From: Isosphaeraceae bacterium
GTDB lineage: Bacteria; Planctomycetota; Planctomycetia; Isosphaerales; Isosphaeraceae
NCBI GenBank assembly: GCA_021324445.1
Contig: JAJPJC010000196.1
Span: forward strand, 1 to 41,026
Length of the DNA: 41,026 bases
Direction: 5' to 3'
The position numbers and the translations under genes were made by a program. The notes under the pieces are model-generated. The model saw nothing but the letters and a program-made list of their open reading frames with translations. It was not told where the DNA came from and did not search any database. Positions 1-8,678 of the stretch are shown piece by piece. Position 1 is the stretch's first letter; every line of letters begins with the position of its first letter.

Positions 1-1571
1 ACCGACGGGTGGCCGGTCAGTTGGGTGATCGGCAGGTCGGGCCCGGAGGCGACGTAGAGGTCGACCGTGGCCATCCGCTCGGCCATCGCCTGCATGAGCT
101 TGGTCCGGACCCGCGCCGCGCGGAGGTACTCGACCGCCGGCACGAATTGACCCTGGCGGAAGGTGGCCGGCCAGGAGTTGAGCCCCTCGGTGATGTGCTT
201 CCGCGTCAGCTCGTCGAAGACGGCGGCGGCCTCGGTGCCGAGCATCAGGGTGATGGCGCGGATCGGCAGGTTGTCCGGGAGCGTCATCGGCACCAGCTCG
301 AAGCCGAGCTGGCGGAGGACCTGGAGCTCCTCCCGCTGGTCGGCGGGCCGGTTGCGCTCCTCGATGTAGCCGATCTTCAGGTCGGTCAAGTTGGTGCGCG
401 GAGGCCAGGTGAAGGGCTGATCCACGGCGGCCCAGTCCAGGCCGTCGGCGCCGTGGATGGCGTCGAAGACCAGTGCGCAGTCCTGGACCGATCGGGTGAT
501 CGGGCCGAGCTTGTCCATCGACCAGGAGAGTGTCATGCAGCCGTGCCGGCTGACGCGGCCGAACGTCGGCCGCAGGCCGGTGGCGCCGCAGGCCCGGCAG
601 GGTGAGACGATGCTGCCGAGCGTCTCGCTGCCGATCGCGAAGCCGACCAGCCCGGCCGCGGCGGCCGAGGCCGAGCCCGCCGACGAGCCGCTCGAACCGC
701 TCCGCGGGTCCCACGGGCTGCGCGTCCGGCCGCCGAACCAGAGGTTACCCTGCGCCAGGGCGCCCAGCGATAGCTTGGCCACCAGCACCGCGCCGGCTTC
801 CTCCAGCCGGGCCGCCACGCTCGCCGTCACGTCGAGCACCCGGTTCTTGAACGGGGTCGCGCCCCAGGTCGTCGGATACCCGGGATACGCGATCAGGTCC
901 TTGGCCCCCCAGGGGACGCCGTGCAGCGGGCCGCGAATGGTCCCCGCGGCGATCTCCCGGTCGGCCCGCGCCGCCTGCTTCAGCGCGAGATCCTCCGTGA
1001 GCGTCACGACGCACTTCAAGAGCGGGTCGAACCGCTTGAGCCGCGCGAGATACAACCGCGTCAGCTCGGATGAGCTCACCTGGCGCGAGTGCACCAGCGC
1101 CGAGAGCTCGGCGATGGTGAGGAAGGCGAGCTCCTCGTCCGAGCCGGGGCGGACGGGTGTGGGTGCGTCGATCGGCCGCGCCGGGTTGCGCCGGATCGGG
1201 GCTGCGGGCCGGGGCGGGCTGGGGAAGAAGGTCAGGGCCGGCGGCACGTCGTAGCCGACGTCGACCGCGCGCAGCTCCGCGAACGACCGCAGGCTCTGCT
1301 CGACCGAGCGCGCGACGCCGGCCCGCTCCTCGTCGTGGAAGTCCAGCCCGGCGATCCACTCGGCCTGCTTGATCATCTCGGGCGTGACCCTGCCGGCCTG
1401 GGCCGCCTGTGCCGCCAACGCGCGGCGGAAGGTCAGGCTCCCCAGGCCCAGGGCCGTCAGCCCCTTCAAGACCGCCCGTCGCCGCAGGCCGATGGCGCTC
1501 GCCTTCCCGGCGATCAGCCGTTCGTCGGAGTGAAATGGCTCATTGCCCCAGTCGCTCCCGGTGTCGGTCAT
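1..1571 (-). CDS. Tat-exported amidase (amidase signature family), C-terminus cut by window edge
   Basis: Minus-strand frame starting at the ATG at 1571 and open to the left edge, so at least 523 residues and incomplete. The N-terminus carries a twin-arginine signal (RRRAVLKG followed by a hydrophobic stretch and an Ala-rich cleavage region), which predicts export. The amidase-signature core is clear: the lysine in GVPWGAKDLI, the Gly/Ser-rich loop RSGSSGSSAGSAS, and the nucleophile region GSETLGSIVSP, which matches the Ser-cisSer-Lys triad. The family cleaves amide bonds; the usual GGSIR around the nucleophile is LGSIV here, a variant I recall from exported amidases outside the GatA group. 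This argues against a GatA role in tRNA amidation. The substrate is unknown. The gene is divergent from the hydrolase at 1851. Confidence 0.85.
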   Translation of the reverse strand, partial: MTDTGSDWGNEPFHSDERLIAGKASAIGLRRRAVLKGLTALGLGSLTFRRALAAQAAQAGRVTPEMIKQAEWIAGLDFHDEERAGVARSVEQSLRSFAELRAVDVGYDVPPALTFFPSPPRPAAPIRRNPARPIDAPTPVRPGSDEELAFLTIAELSALVHSRQVSSSELTRLYLARLKRFDPLLKCVVTLTEDLALKQAARADREIAAGTIRGPLHGVPWGAKDLIAYPGYPTTWGATPFKNRVLDVTASVAARLEEAGAVLVAKLSLGALAQGNLWFGGRTRSPWDPRSGSSGSSAGSASAAAAGLVGFAIGSETLGSIVSPCRACGATGLRPTFGRVSRHGCMTLSWSMDKLGPITRSVQDCALVFDAIHGADGLDWAAVDQPFTWPPRTNLTDLKIGYIEERNRPADQREELQVLRQLGFELVPMTLPDNLPIRAITLMLGTEAAAVFDELTRKHITEGLNSWPATFRQGQFVPAVEYLRAARVRTKLMQAMAERMATVDLYVASGPDLPITQLTGHPS

Positions 1572-1850
1572 GGCGCTGGCCCTTGAGTCCTCAAGTGCTC
1601 AATACCGCGAACGCACGCCTTGGCCCGCGAGCCGCCGTAGCCACGTCGCGCGGACCATTCTACCAGGCCGCCGCCGGTGAGTCGCGTTCGCGGCGGAACG
1701 GCCGCTCAGAAGGACCCTCGCCTGCGAGTACGAGCCGGCATGACCGACGGAACCGTGTGGGCTTTCGACGGCCGTTGCTGTAAAACAGCGAGAGACCGCC
1801 GTGGGCGGGGAGTCCTGCGCGCGGCACCACGGGTTTGGGGAGCTCTCCTG
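1572..1850. other. Divergent intergenic region between amidase and hydrolase
   Basis: No convincing gene. A small palindrome (cttgag-tc-ctcaag, 1582-1595) lies just upstream of the amidase start and could be an operator. The frame of the downstream hydrolase stays open through part of this stretch, so its start is not certain. Confidence 0.5.
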
Positions 1851-3083
1851 GTGATTGGCATCAAGAACGCTGTCGGCCTCCGCCTGCGAACCATCGTCCT
1901 GGGGTGCCTCGCCGCCGGTGCGATGGCGATCCTGGTCGGCGCACGGCCGTGGATCGCCGATGATCGGTCCGCGCCCGAGGTCCAGGCGCCACCGCAACCT
2001 CGGCTGCCGCGCGACAACCTGCTGGTGTTCCGAGGCCCGGACAACGCTCCCCAGCCGGTGCGGACGATCGCGGACTGGCTGAAGCGCCGGGCGGAGATCC
2101 TCTCCGGGATGCAGGCCGTGATGGGACCGATGCCGGGACCGGAAAAACGGTGCCCGCTGGACATGAGGGTCGAGGAGGAGGTGGATTGCGGCCGGTACCT
2201 GCGGCGGTCGATCACTTACGCATCGGAGCCGGGCTCCCGCGTACCGGCGTACCTCCTGGTGCCGAAGTCCCTCCTGGGCAAGGAGGGCCGGCGGGCGCCG
2301 GCGGTCCTCTGCCTGCACGGCACGGACAACGTCGTGGGCCATGGGATCGTGGTCGGCCTGGGCAGCCGGCCCAACCGCCAGTATGCCAGCGAGCTGGCCG
2401 AGCGGGGCTACGTGACGCTGGCCCCGAATTATCCCTTGCTCGCGCGTTACCAGCCCGACCTCCGGGCACTGGGCTGGCAAAGCGGAACCCTCAAAGCCGT
2501 CTGGGACAACCGCCGCGGGCTCGATCTGCTGGAGTCTCTCCCCTTCGTGAAGCCGGGTGGCTTCGGCGCCATCGGCCACTCGCTGGGCGGGCACAATGCG
2601 GTCTACACCTCCGTCTTCGACGACCGGATCAAAGTGGTCGTCTCGAGCTGCGGACTGGACTCGTTCCTGGATTACTACGGCGGTGACGAGAAGGTCTGGC
2701 TCCCCGAGAAGGGCTGGACCCAGACCCGATACATGTCCCGGCTCTCCTCGTATCGAGGCCGGCTCGCGGAGATCCCCTTCGACTTCCACGAGCTGATCGG
2801 TGCCCTGGCTCCGCGGCACGTCCTGATCGTCGCCCCCTTGAAGGATTCCAACTTCCGGGCCGACAGCGTCGATCGGATCGCCGCGGCGGCGCGCCCCGTC
2901 TATGCGCTGTACGGGCACCCCGAGCGGCTCCGCGTGCTCCATCCCGACTGCGGTCACGATTTCCCCAACGAGATGCGCGAAGCCGCCTACGCGCTGTTCG
3001 ATTCCGTCCTGATGGCCGCCGAGCCGGCTGGCGCGAAATCGGCAAAATCCTCAGGTTCGTTCCAGACAGCCCGACGCGACTGA
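1851..3083 (+). CDS. Alpha/beta hydrolase (dienelactone hydrolase/acetyl xylan esterase-like), membrane-anchored or secreted
   Basis: Serine hydrolase of about 410 residues. The nucleophile elbow is GHSLGGH, the oxyanion-side strand is APAVLCLHGTDN, and the terminal histidine is in HPDCGHDFP; an aspartate in VAPLKDSNF fits the acid position or lies near it. The N-terminus has a hydrophobic segment (RTIVLGCLAAGAMAILVGA), so a signal peptide or anchor is likely. I chose the GTG at 1851 because a ggggag box sits 8 bases upstream and the product then begins just before the hydrophobic segment. The frame stays open to 1677, and an ATG at 1740 is an alternative. Planctomycetes carry many such hydrolases for polysaccharide ester removal, but the substrate cannot be read from the sequence. 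Confidence 0.8.
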   Translation: MIGIKNAVGLRLRTIVLGCLAAGAMAILVGARPWIADDRSAPEVQAPPQPRLPRDNLLVFRGPDNAPQPVRTIADWLKRRAEILSGMQAVMGPMPGPEKRCPLDMRVEEEVDCGRYLRRSITYASEPGSRVPAYLLVPKSLLGKEGRRAPAVLCLHGTDNVVGHGIVVGLGSRPNRQYASELAERGYVTLAPNYPLLARYQPDLRALGWQSGTLKAVWDNRRGLDLLESLPFVKPGGFGAIGHSLGGHNAVYTSVFDDRIKVVVSSCGLDSFLDYYGGDEKVWLPEKGWTQTRYMSRLSSYRGRLAEIPFDFHELIGALAPRHVLIVAPLKDSNFRADSVDRIAAAARPVYALYGHPERLRVLHPDCGHDFPNEMREAAYALFDSVLMAAEPAGAKSAKSSGSFQTARRD

Positions 3084-3464
3084 ACGGGCCGCCGGATGAC
3101 CCGACCGGAACCCCTGTCCCCACCACGGCGCGGCTACAATGGTCCAGGGTCTCCTCGCCACCCGTCACCGACACCTCGATCGACCCCCTCCACACCAGGT
3201 CGCCGTCCTCCACGCCCCGGCGTCGCGCCGACCGCGCCGGGATCCAGTGGACTTCGCTGCGGACCATGCACACAATGATGTGCGAGGTCGGGTCGGGGGC
3301 GAGGCGGTCGCGGGCCGGTTGCGCCAGGTTGGCCGGACTGGAGCCCGAAGGCGAGGCGCACGCCGTCGGATTCCGGTCGGATGATGGGATGAGGCTGCTG
3401 GACAGGGATTGGATGAGTTGACCTCTCAGTCCGGTTTCCGAGGTCAACCGCGGGGGGTGCATCC
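3084..3464. other. Intergenic region without a supported gene
   Basis: About 380 bases between the hydrolase and the Ig-like protein. On the minus strand (about 3130-3300) one frame reads DPTSHIIVCMVRSEVHWIP, loosely like the TSNTI...VHW segment of planctomycete DUF1559 prepilin-like proteins. There is no start, stop or continuing family match, so at most it is decayed coding sequence. Confidence 0.4.
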
Positions 3465-4403
3465 ATGCTCGGTTTCGGGTCGAGGGATTCCAAGAATCGG
3501 GGGAAGGGGAGGGATCGCCGGTCAGGCCGGCGGGGGCCAGGGGTGCGGTGCCGCCGGGCGCACGTCCCACGTCTGGAGGGTCTGGAAGTCCGGAGGACTC
3601 CCGCGACGGGCGCCGGCTTGACCGTTGCACCAAGCCTCGCGGATGTGGCCGGTGCGCGGGCTGGGGACCCGACGACGACGACGAGTCTCTTCGCCATCCC
3701 AAACCCGGCGGCCGCGGGCCAGACCGTGACCCTCACGGCCGAGGTCATTCCGGCCAGCTTCATCCCGCTGCCCCCGACGGGCATGGTCGCGTTCCTGGTC
3801 GACGGAAACCTGTTGGGGGAAGTGCCCCTCAATTCCTCGACGCTCCAGGCGACGCTCTCGACCAACTCGATCCCCGCTGGACAGCACGTCATCACGGCGT
3901 TCTATTTCGGGGACACGAACTACTCATCCAGCACTGGCGGCCTTTCGTTGTTGGTGCAGGTCGGCATCCCGGGCACGCAGACGACCCTGACGGCGCACGC
4001 CGCCCGCAACCGGCACGGCCAATTCGCGGTGGACCTGGTGGCACAGGTCGCGGTCACGCCCCCGAGCACCGGGACGCCGACCGGGACGGTGACGTTTTAC
4101 CGGGACGGTCTGCCGATGAGGACCGTCGCGCTGGGTAGGAACGGCACGGCCATCCTGCAAACGGCTCCGATTCGAGTGCGGTACCACTACATCTACGCCG
4201 CCTATAACGGCTCGGCCAGCCTTCAGCCGAGCGTCTCGCGGGCCCGGACCGTCTTCGTCAAGAACCTGAAGAAGACGGCTCAACTGGATGTCGCGAGGGT
4301 CACTGTGGGTCAGGGCGGCGCTGCACCAGCGCGCGGCCCTGCCGTTTCCGGGCTCTCACGGTGGGACGAGCGTCACCCCACAGGTCCCCGGCGGTCCTCG
4401 TGA
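3465..4403 (+). CDS. Secreted protein with two bacterial Ig-like domains
   Basis: A 312-residue protein. The N-terminus is Arg-rich with the motif PRLEGLEVRR, like the LE.LE.R motif seen at the start of many planctomycete exported giant proteins. Two Ig-like repeats of about 95 residues follow: residues about 69-165 (TTTTSLFAIPNPAAAGQ to LLVQV) and about 166-262 (GTQTTLTAHA to RTVFVKN). The second contains the typical PTGTVTFYRDG strand of Big_3_5-type domains. Such domains are surface or extracellular adhesion and spacer modules. The last 50 residues are not Ig-like and rich in Gly, Pro and Arg. The protein is short for this class, so it may be a remnant of a longer array. The ATG at 3465 follows a cggggggtgc stretch. 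Confidence 0.65.
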   Translation: MLGFGSRDSKNRGKGRDRRSGRRGPGVRCRRAHVPRLEGLEVRRTPATGAGLTVAPSLADVAGARAGDPTTTTSLFAIPNPAAAGQTVTLTAEVIPASFIPLPPTGMVAFLVDGNLLGEVPLNSSTLQATLSTNSIPAGQHVITAFYFGDTNYSSSTGGLSLLVQVGIPGTQTTLTAHAARNRHGQFAVDLVAQVAVTPPSTGTPTGTVTFYRDGLPMRTVALGRNGTAILQTAPIRVRYHYIYAAYNGSASLQPSVSRARTVFVKNLKKTAQLDVARVTVGQGGAAPARGPAVSGLSRWDERHPTGPRRSS

Positions 4404-4677
4404 AGTCCGCCGAACCCGGGAGCTTTCCCAGCATCCCGCCCCGGTCTGGGTCCGCCCCTGGGCTGGAGGGCTCGCCAGGCGATCGAGCGCCGCCTGGCGG
4501 TCGGCCACGATCGGGGCGTAAGCCGACGGGAGTTCGGGGGTTGTGTCGCGCCACCCCCGTTTCCAGCCTTGGATTTTCGGAGCGGCAGCAGTCCGATCCT
4601 CATCATCGCAAGACGAATCGGCCGACGATCGGTCTCCGCGCCCGGCCGGCCGAGAGCGACTCGCATCGTGGGTGTGC
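4404..4677. other. Intergenic region
   Basis: No supported gene between the Ig-like protein (plus strand) and the PHA-region family gene (minus strand). The genes converge here, so transcription terminators would be expected, but I see no clear hairpin with a T-run. Confidence 0.4.
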
Positions 4678-4965
4678 TTACGAGGCCCGTTCGATGACGC
4701 GCTTCACATAGCTCTGCATGGCCCCTTCGAACAGCTTCCAGGCCAGGGGGATCCGTCCCTGGGCATGGACATCGCGGTCGTCGAACCAGAGCCGGACCTC
4801 ATAACCGGGCCCCGAGAGCGTCGCCGCGTGACGGTCGTCGGACCAGTCGACCCGGCGGATCCAGGTCCCGAACCGATCCTGGGCCTCGCGGATCGCCGCC
4901 TGGAATCGCACCGCCGCGTCCTCCATCGGCTGCCCGTGCTCGATGGCAAGTTTCAACTGGGCCAT
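4678..4965 (-). CDS. Polyhydroxyalkanoic acid system family protein (PHA_gran_rgn-like), small
   Basis: A 95-residue protein. Its pattern matches the small family found near PHA granule genes: an N-terminal helix (MAQLKLAIEHGQPMEDA, RFQAAIREAQDRFG), a beta region with alternating hydrophobic residues (ATLSGPGYEVRLWFDD), then IPLAWKLFEGAMQSYVKRVIE. The biochemical role of the family is not settled. The ATG at 4965 is preceded by a very strong purine tract, ggggagggggagcgg, which decides this start over in-frame upstream codons reaching 5151. It is divergent from the EcsC-like gene, and no PHA synthase is visible nearby. A role in granule or membrane-surface biology is only an inference. Confidence 0.65.
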   Translation of the reverse strand: MAQLKLAIEHGQPMEDAAVRFQAAIREAQDRFGTWIRRVDWSDDRHAATLSGPGYEVRLWFDDRDVHAQGRIPLAWKLFEGAMQSYVKRVIERAS

Positions 4966-5083
4966 CCGCTCCCCCTCCCCACGCCGCGGGGTTTGCGTCT
5001 TGAAACCGGATCGCCAGAAGCCTCCCCGCAAGAGCGATGCCGTCGGCGACCGGGTCGATGTCCCGGACCGGCTGCTCGTTTTC

Positions 5084-5095
5084 GGAAGCGCTTCC
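5084..5095. promoter_or_regulatory. 12-bp palindrome GGAAGCGCTTCC between divergent genes
   Basis: Perfect palindrome in the 257-base gap between the minus-strand PHA-region family gene and the plus-strand EcsC-like gene. Its place in a divergent promoter region fits an operator, but no regulator is encoded next to it. Confidence 0.3.
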
Positions 5096-5222
5096 CGGTA
5101 CGATAGTTTAGCAGGGAGGTCCTCGACGGCACAGGATTCGCAACCTGGCACAGACCCCGGTGGCTGACCCTGCCGGGCCCTATGGTCTGGCCCTGTTCCC
5201 TTTCCCCGTCCTGGGGGGTCGC

Positions 5223-6278
5223 ATGAGCGCTCCAGCCGAAACCGAGACGTCGAAATTGACGGCCTACGAGAGCGAGCAGGTCCGGCAAATTGCCGCCTGG
5301 AAGTCGGAACCCCCGAACCCCCTGTCGGAATTGTGGAAGCTGATCACCCTGCCAGGAGCCAGGCTTGTCGAGAAGCTCATACCCGACAGGGTCGTCCGGG
5401 CGGCGATCGAGAAGTCCTACGACGTCTCGGAGCTCCTCGCGGGCGAGCAGGACATCCAGCGCCAGGCCGGTGTGAAAGACCTCAGCGAGCTGCGGGACAA
5501 GCCGTTGGAGGAGTGCGACCGCCTGGCCCGGCAGGTCGGACTGGCGGCCCAGGCGTTGGCGGTGGCCGAGGGAGCGGCGACCGGCGCCGGCGGCATGCTC
5601 ACGACCCTGCTTGATGTCCCCTTGTTGTTCATCCTCGCCTTGCGGACGATCATCAAGACCGGCCATTGCTATGGGTACCCATTCCACCACCGCAGGGGCC
5701 GGCATTTCGCCCTGGGCGTGCTGATCGCCGCGATCTCCGGCTCGCTCGAGGTGCGCCGCCAGCGGATCCACCGGCTCCGCGAGCTCGAGGACTTACTCCT
5801 GGAGGAGACCCAGGAGGAGATCGTCACTGAGGAGCTCTTGGCCTTCCTGTTCCAGCTCGAGGTCTTCGAGGAGGTGCCGGGGGTCGGCGCCCTCTCCGGC
5901 GCCGCGTTGAACCTCTCCTTCCTGCACCGAGTGGATGTCACGGCGCGACGGGTCTTCCAGGAGCGTTGGCTGCGCGACAACGGCAAGGTCAGCGTGATCG
6001 AACCGGCCGCGGCGCACCCGCGCGCCCTGGCCGCGGGCTGGAGCGGTGCCCTGGGCCGGGCCGCCTACACCGCCTGCTATGGGGTGGGCTTCGGTGTGGC
6101 GCTGCCGGTCTGCATGGTGGAGCAGCTCTTGCGGCCGAGGAACAATGCCGTGACGCGGGGCCTCCGGGAGGGAGCGACCGCCGCCACCCGGGCGGCCGAG
6201 CAAGCCCTCGACCGGATGCGGGGCGTGGCGCCGGCGCTGCCGAGCCGGGAGGCCACCCCAGCCCTGGCGCCGGCCTGA
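5223..6278 (+). CDS. EcsC-family membrane-associated protein
   Basis: A 351-residue protein. The EcsC core is visible: an N-terminal helical region (YESEQVRQIAAWK), PGARLVEKLIPDRVVRAAIEK, then the Gly/Ala-rich hydrophobic segment EGAATGAGGMLTTLLDVPLLFILALRTI and the GHCYGY motif. The family is named after the product of the third gene of the B. subtilis ecsABC operon, and its function is unclear. The ATG at 5223 follows ctggggggtc. The C-terminal part (LGRAAYTACYGVGFGVALP to REGATAATRAAEQAL) reappears in the separate small protein at 8064-8450, so it looks like an appended module. The gene converges with the GTPase at 6303, 24 bases away. Confidence 0.8.
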   Translation: MSAPAETETSKLTAYESEQVRQIAAWKSEPPNPLSELWKLITLPGARLVEKLIPDRVVRAAIEKSYDVSELLAGEQDIQRQAGVKDLSELRDKPLEECDRLARQVGLAAQALAVAEGAATGAGGMLTTLLDVPLLFILALRTIIKTGHCYGYPFHHRRGRHFALGVLIAAISGSLEVRRQRIHRLRELEDLLLEETQEEIVTEELLAFLFQLEVFEEVPGVGALSGAALNLSFLHRVDVTARRVFQERWLRDNGKVSVIEPAAAHPRALAAGWSGALGRAAYTACYGVGFGVALPVCMVEQLLRPRNNAVTRGLREGATAATRAAEQALDRMRGVAPALPSREATPALAPA

Positions 6279-6302
6279 GCACCCTCCCCATTCCACCGGG
6301 CC

Positions 6303-7589
6303 TCAGCGGCGGAAGAGGTGGCCCAGGACCGCCTGGGCGAAGTGGAGGAACCATCCCGAGGAGCGGGTGGCTTCGACCCGGCGGGTGAGCACCGCTTGCA
6401 TCCCCTCTTCGCCCCAGGTCTGGCCGCTTTCGAGGTATTCCAGGAAGGCGTCGCCGGTGAGCCGAGTCAGGTAGGCCATCGTCACGGCCTGGACCACCCC
6501 GCCGGCCGCGAACCCCAGCGGGTTGAACTTGAGGATGCCGGCCAGGACGCTGCCGGCCGCCTCGGCGATGCCCAGCTTGAACAGGATCTGAACCATCTGG
6601 CGGCCGACCGTCTCGATGTACTCCGCCGAGAGCGGCACGTCATAGACGGCGGCCATTTCGCTGAGCATCCGCATCTGGATGGCCCCGGCCGCCATCGGAC
6701 CCAGCACCAGGACCGGATTGACGAAGGCGGTCACGGCCGCCAGCCACTGGTGCCGCTCGATGACCGCCGCGGCCCGGTCATGGCGCTCCCGCGCCAGCCG
6801 ATCGCGCTGCGCCTGCTCGCGGAGCCGGGCCTGAAGCAGGAGATTGCCGGCGCGAAGGGCCTCTCCCTCGCGTTCCAGAACTGCTGCCACCCGGTCCTCC
6901 AGCTCCCCCAGGTCGGGCGGCTCCACTTCCAGCACCGTTTCCAGGCCCCCGTCGGGCTTGCGCACCCGGACCGAGACCGGGCTCGGGTCGGCCGCGACTG
7001 CCACCAGATCCTCGGGCGCGATCACGCCCTCCAGCCGCTCCCGCAGCCGGGCCAGGATCGCGGCGCGGTCCTCCTCCGTGAACCGATCCTTCTTGTTGAG
7101 AACAACCAGCAACCGCTTCCCCAGCCGCGACAGCTCGAGCAACGTCTGGCGAGCGGCCCGGGTCAGGTCGTGATCGACCAGGAACAGGACCAGGTCGGCC
7201 TGCGCGGCCAGCGCCAGCGCCTCGGCCTCCCGGGCCAATCCCGCCGGTCCGGACTCACTCAACCCTGGCGTATCGGTCAGGAGCAGTGTGCCATCCACTC
7301 CCTCGACCGAGTAAGTATGCATCATCCCATGTTGGGTCGTGCCGATCGTCGCACCAGTCTGGCCCACCGTGCGGCCCATCAAGGCGTTGATCAGCGCGGT
7401 CTTTCCGACCGGTCCGGCCCCGATGACGACCACGTGGAAGCGACGCGAGACCGGGATGGTCTCGATCTCACTCCGAGGCGGATGGGGATCGGCAGGGGCC
7501 GCCGACCCGGCTGGGCCGGCCTCCGGCTCAACGGGCTGCCGGCTCTCCGGCCCCCCCTCGGCGTCCTGATCCACCCCGTTCCCGATCAT
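6303..7589 (-). CDS. Era/dynamin-like GTPase with C-terminal DUF697-type membrane domain
   Basis: A 428-residue protein. Residues 1-45 are Pro/Gly/Glu-rich and probably disordered. The GTPase domain follows with P-loop GAGPVGKT (57-64), DTPG (106-109) and NKKD (165-168), so all key GTP-binding motifs are present. A charged helical linker (about 235-275) leads into a hydrophobic C-terminal region with LAAVTAFVNPVLVLGP, EYIETVGRQMVQILFKLGI and GGVVQAVTMAYLTRL. This matches the DUF697 layout found in YcjF/YcjX-type and other membrane GTPases. It likely works at the inner membrane, coupling nucleotide state to membrane or complex remodelling. Its neighbours are EcsC-like and P-type ATPase genes. 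An in-frame GTG five codons in is an alternative start. Confidence 0.85.
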   Translation of the reverse strand: MIGNGVDQDAEGGPESRQPVEPEAGPAGSAAPADPHPPRSEIETIPVSRRFHVVVIGAGPVGKTALINALMGRTVGQTGATIGTTQHGMMHTYSVEGVDGTLLLTDTPGLSESGPAGLAREAEALALAAQADLVLFLVDHDLTRAARQTLLELSRLGKRLLVVLNKKDRFTEEDRAAILARLRERLEGVIAPEDLVAVAADPSPVSVRVRKPDGGLETVLEVEPPDLGELEDRVAAVLEREGEALRAGNLLLQARLREQAQRDRLARERHDRAAAVIERHQWLAAVTAFVNPVLVLGPMAAGAIQMRMLSEMAAVYDVPLSAEYIETVGRQMVQILFKLGIAEAAGSVLAGILKFNPLGFAAGGVVQAVTMAYLTRLTGDAFLEYLESGQTWGEEGMQAVLTRRVEATRSSGWFLHFAQAVLGHLFRR

Positions 7590-7761
7590 GATGACCGCCC
7601 CGGCTCAACCCCAGCGTACGGACCAGTTCCCCAGGAGTCACCGTTTCCGCCGTGCCGCCCCCGTGCCCCGGTGCGCGGGTGAACTCCCAATAATGTGCAA
7701 TTTATTCATATCATGAGTATTCCTGATTCCCTCGGCGAGTTCCCTCAGTCGCGCCGGGTTG

Positions 7762-7826
7762 TGGGGCAGCCGCCTCCGGCCGCAGGGACTGTGGGGCAGC
7801 CGCCCCGGCTGCCATGGGGCAGCCGC
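7762..7826. repeat. Three direct copies of tggggcagccgc
   Basis: Exact 12-mers at 7762-7773, 7792-7803 and 7815-7826, spaced 30 and 23 bases start to start, within the divergent GTPase/small-protein intergenic region. They may be iterated protein-binding sites or replication-slippage debris. Confidence 0.5.
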
Positions 7827-7905
7827 TGGCCCACACAGCATAACGAATTCGGCGCCAATCGGTTTGCTGTTCCACGGTTTTCCGGTTGACGGGTCGGTTA
7901 AAGGA

Positions 7906-7934
7906 TTGCCTACGGTATGGTTTTCGCATACACT
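7906..7934 (+). promoter_or_regulatory. Candidate sigma-70 promoter
   Basis: TTGCCT, a 17-base spacer, then TACACT, about 130 bases upstream of the ATG at 8064. The fit is moderate and rests on reading alone. Confidence 0.35.
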
Positions 7935-8063
7935 GGAGTGTCTTCGCACTGTTCTAAACTTCATCGATTGGAAGGGAGTTCAGGCCCGGGCTTGCGATTG
8001 CCGCCGGGCCTGGTTGCTCGACTCGCCGCGACCGTCCATTGAACGTCGAGGGAGAAACCTCAG

Positions 8064-8450
8064 ATGCCGGAGCAGACCATGCCCCCCGAGGCCCAGGCCG
8101 CCGACCCGCTCCGCACCGCCGCCGACGCCATGGCGCTGGCCGTGCAGGCCGCCAAAGACGGCGCCTCCGATGCCCAGGCGAAGGTCGCCGAGATGATGCC
8201 GGCTGTCGGCGGATTCCTCAGCCGGTTGACCTACACGACCTGTTACGCGGTATCCTACGGAGTGGTCTTCCCCACCCTGCTGGTCGTGCGGGCAATCCCC
8301 AAGGATAACGCCATGGTTCACGGCTTCGTCGACGGTGCCCTCGCCGCCCGCGACGCCCTGGCCAACCGCGCCGCCCAGGCCCACACGGTGGACAGTCCCG
8401 ACTCCCCCGCCCACCGCATCATCGTCCCCGGAGGTGACCACGCCGTTTGA
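8064..8450 (+). CDS. Small protein sharing a YTxCY membrane module with the EcsC-like protein
   Basis: A 128-residue protein not matched to a named family. The N-terminal half is Ala-rich and helical (ADAMALAVQAAKDGASDAQ). The central part, LSRLTYTTCYAVSYGVVFPTLLVV followed in two stretches by DNAMVHGFVDGALAARDALANRA, aligns with the C-terminus of the EcsC-like protein at 5223-6278 (LGRAAYTACYGVGFGVALP, then RNNAVTRGLREGATAATRAAEQAL). The shared pattern is YT-x-CY-x-V-x-[FY]GV-x-x-P and then N-A-x-x-x-G. The hydrophobic stretch suggests membrane association. The tail contains His-Arg-Ile-Ile-Val and ends GGDHAV. A gagggagaaacctcag stretch precedes the ATG. It is probably a partner in the ATPase cluster; function unknown. 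Confidence 0.7.
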   Translation: MPEQTMPPEAQAADPLRTAADAMALAVQAAKDGASDAQAKVAEMMPAVGGFLSRLTYTTCYAVSYGVVFPTLLVVRAIPKDNAMVHGFVDGALAARDALANRAAQAHTVDSPDSPAHRIIVPGGDHAV

Positions 8451-8572
8451 GCCGGGGAAACGCCGCTCCGGGGTCTCGCTCCCGCGCGCCGAGCCGATCT
8501 CCTCCCGCGCGCCGGCCGACTCCCCCAGTCACGTCCGTGAGATTCCGGGCGACATCGGGGTCGATTGCTCTG

Positions 8573-8578
8573 TATAAT
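8573..8578 (+). promoter_or_regulatory. Candidate -10 box (TATAAT) for the ATPase-cluster transcript
   Basis: A perfect TATAAT in ctctgtataattt, 135 bases upstream of the ATG at 8713. The -35 position (cgacat around 8550) is poor. Such an AT-rich hexamer stands out in this GC-rich DNA. Confidence 0.4.
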
Positions 8579-8631
8579 TTGGGAAGCCTAGGCAGGATAG
8601 AAGGTGAGGAAATCGGCAACCGTTCTTCGAA

Positions 8632-8678
8632 CCTGGGGCGACGCCCCAGGCGAGTGCACCACCGCCCGCTCCGCGGGC
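8632..8678 (+). other. Two GC-rich hairpins in the leader upstream of the 8713 gene
   Basis: CCTGGGGC-GAC-GCCCCAGG (8632-8650) and GCCCGC-TCC-GCGGGC (8664-8678) form perfect stems with three-base loops, between the candidate promoter and the ribosome-binding site of the small protein before the ATPase. Neither is followed by a T-run. They could be a structured leader or a terminator of the preceding gene. Confidence 0.45.

Larger units (their letters stand above)
7590..8063. other. Divergent intergenic region with AT-rich island and short repeats
   Basis: 474 bases with no supported gene. An unusually AT-rich island lies near 7688-7735, upstream of the minus-strand GTPase. Three copies of tggggcagccgc follow (7762, 7792, 7815). 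A candidate sigma-70 promoter for the plus-strand gene at 8064 lies at 7906-7934. Confidence 0.5.

Noticed and set aside
3130..3300. Possible DUF1559 prepilin-like remnant on the minus strand
   Set aside because: Only about 20 residues look similar and the rest of the family pattern is missing; too weak to call.
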